Source of the DNA: JBDSTZ01 sp039927975
Lineage (GTDB): Bacteria; Pseudomonadota; Gammaproteobacteria; Burkholderiales; Burkholderiaceae_D
Length of the DNA stretch: 7,046 nucleotides
NCBI GenBank assembly: GCA_039927975.1
Contig: JBDSTZ010000595.1
Location: forward strand, 1-7,046
Direction: 5' to 3'
Shown: one piece after another, positions 5,890 to 7,046 of the stretch
How positions within the stretch are numbered: the first letter of the stretch is position 1
Layout: each line of letters starts with the position of its first letter
Position numbers and translations under genes: made by a program
The notes under the pieces: generated by a model
Database searches by the model: none
The model's input: only the letters and a program-made list of their open reading frames with translations
What the model was told of the DNA's origin: nothing

Positions 5890-7046
5890 TCATTCAAAGG
5901 CGGCGTGGTCGGGCGCCGCCGGCGCGGCGGCCTGCGCGCGCGGCGCGCGCACCAGCAGCAGCAAGGGGATCACGCCCAGCGTGAGCAGCATCATCAGCCA
6001 GTAATCGTCGACATACGCGATCATCGAGGCCTGGCGGGTGATTTCGGCGTTCAGCGCCGTCATGCCGGCGCCGCCGTTAGCCAGGTTGTAGATGCTGGAC
6101 ACGCCGGCGTCCTGCAGGCCGGGATTGGCGTAGGTGACGTGGGCGCCGAGCGAGGCGTGGGCGATCTGTGTGTTGCGCACCAGGAGCGTTTGCACCAGCG
6201 CGATGCCGATGCTGCTGCCGATATTGCGCACCAGGCTGTAGATGGCGGTGCCCTCGGCGCGCATCTCCGGCGTGAGAGTGGCGAAGGTCGCGGCGCTGAG
6301 CGGCACGAACACCAAGCCCAGGCCGACGCCCTGGATGATGCCGGGCCAGACGATATCGGATTGCGACAGCACCAGCGTGTAGCCGGTCATCTGCCACAGC
6401 GAGAAGGCGGTGATGCCGAAGCCGCAGGCGAGCAGCAGGCGGAAGTCGATCTTGCCGGTGAGCCGGCCGACGATCAGCATGGCCACCATTGTCCCCAAGC
6501 CGCTGGGGGCGGTGACCAAGCCGGCCACCGCTGCCGGATAGCCCATCAGCGATTGCAGCATCGAGGGCATCAGCGCGCGCGTGGCGAACAGCACCATGCC
6601 GACGATGAAGATGAACAGCAGACCGGTGACGTAGTTGGAGTTCTTGAGCAGGCGGTAGTCGAAGAAGGTTTTACCGGCCGGCGACATGGCCGTGTGCACT
6701 GCGAAGTAGCTGGCGGAGACGGCCAGCAGGATCGCCTCGATCCAGGTTTCGGTGGAGCCGAACCAGTCGTTCTGCTCGCCCCGGTCAAGCAGCATCTGCA
6801 GCGCGCCGATGGCCAGGCTGAGCGTGACGAAGCCGAAGGCGTCGAAGCGCATGTTGCGCGACGCGGGCCGGCGGCCGATGTAGCGCCAGATGCCGTAGAA
6901 GGCCAGCGCGCCGACCGGTACGTTGATGAAGAACACCCAGCGCCAGTCGTAGCGGTCGGTCAGCCAGCCGCCCAGCGTGGGTCCGAGGATCGGCCCGATC
7001 ATCACGCCCATGCCCCACACCGCCATCGCCGAGCCATGCTTTTCAC
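5890..7046 (-). CDS. emrB: EmrB-type MFS drug exporter, DHA2 family (5' end missing)
   Basis: This is a proton-driven inner-membrane exporter. The frame stays open through the right edge (EKHGSAMAVWG near 7044-7012), so the ATG at 7026 is internal and about 130 N-terminal residues lie outside. In the visible 384 residues, MFS motif C is GVMIGPILGPTLGGWL, followed by the DHA2/EmrB hallmark WRWVFFINVPVG. I count about ten hydrophobic segments, which fits the last ten of the 14 usual in DHA2 pumps. LLDRGEQNDWF also matches the EmrB segment LDRGKELDWF. The C-terminus is Ala-rich and hydrophilic (from about position 5950 to the stop). This is the first gene seen of the operon; the promoter and any MarR or TetR regulator would lie to the right. 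Substrate specificity cannot be read from the sequence. Confidence 0.93.
   Translation of the reverse strand, partial: EKHGSAMAVWGMGVMIGPILGPTLGGWLTDRYDWRWVFFINVPVGALAFYGIWRYIGRRPASRNMRFDAFGFVTLSLAIGALQMLLDRGEQNDWFGSTETWIEAILLAVSASYFAVHTAMSPAGKTFFDYRLLKNSNYVTGLLFIFIVGMVLFATRALMPSMLQSLMGYPAAVAGLVTAPSGLGTMVAMLIVGRLTGKIDFRLLLACGFGITAFSLWQMTGYTLVLSQSDIVWPGIIQGVGLGLVFVPLSAATFATLTPEMRAEGTAIYSLVRNIGSSIGIALVQTLLVRNTQIAHASLGAHVTYANPGLQDAGVSSIYNLANGGAGMTALNAEITRQASMIAYVDDYWLMMLLTLGVIPLLLLVRAPRAQAAAPAAPDHAAFE

Noticed and set aside
5905..5965. Repetitive CG-rich run at the 3' end of the pump gene
   Set aside because: It is codon-level low complexity from an Ala/Arg-rich C-terminal tail, within an uninterrupted frame. 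It is not a DNA repeat element.
5076..5984. A 302-codon plus-strand open frame opposite the lipoprotein and pump genes
   Set aside because: It has low-complexity Arg/Ala/Gly composition, lies antisense to two well-supported genes, and has no domain that I recognise.

Overview
The window is GC-rich chromosomal DNA. The protein sequences point to a betaproteobacterium, most likely of the Oxalobacteraceae (Massilia, Duganella or Janthinobacterium type). The grounds are a canonical Gram-negative UbiD, an EmrA/EmrB-type tripartite exporter with an outer-membrane lipoprotein, and the codon bias. The placement is inferred from recognised protein character, not from a search. I see no mobile element, CRISPR array, rRNA or tRNA.

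Left end (1-220): the last 16 codons of a rightward gene that starts outside the window. They are followed by a perfect 24-bp inverted repeat with a 4-nt loop, which should act as a terminator in both directions. A short tandem repeat with a period of about 10 nt lies between this hairpin and the stop codon of the next gene, which reads leftward. Positions 221-1141 encode a membrane-anchored lytic transglycosylase of the SLT family on the minus strand.

Middle (1142-3108): a 482-base gap separates the transglycosylase from ubiD; the two genes are divergent. The gap holds the transglycosylase ribosome binding site, a possible 40-codon membrane peptide gene, several small inverted repeats, and a conspicuous AT-rich stretch (about one-third G+C) that runs up to and slightly into ubiD. 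The ubiD gene (1624-3108, plus strand) encodes the prenylated-FMN-dependent decarboxylase of ubiquinone synthesis and keeps its key residues.

Right part (3109-7046): a 150-base convergent intergenic region is followed by a minus-strand operon read from the right edge leftward. Its order is a DHA2-family MFS exporter (EmrB type, 5' end outside the window), a NodT/TolC-type outer-membrane lipoprotein, and an EmrA-type periplasmic adaptor. The genes are 7 nt apart and then overlap by 4 nt (ATGA). Together they encode all three parts of a drug or toxic-compound exporter that spans both membranes. The regulator, if there is one, lies outside the window.

This is mostly ordinary housekeeping and efflux DNA. 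I found no convincing undescribed system. The points worth a second look are the symmetric terminator with its adjacent tandem repeat, the AT-rich leader of ubiD, and the possible small membrane protein.
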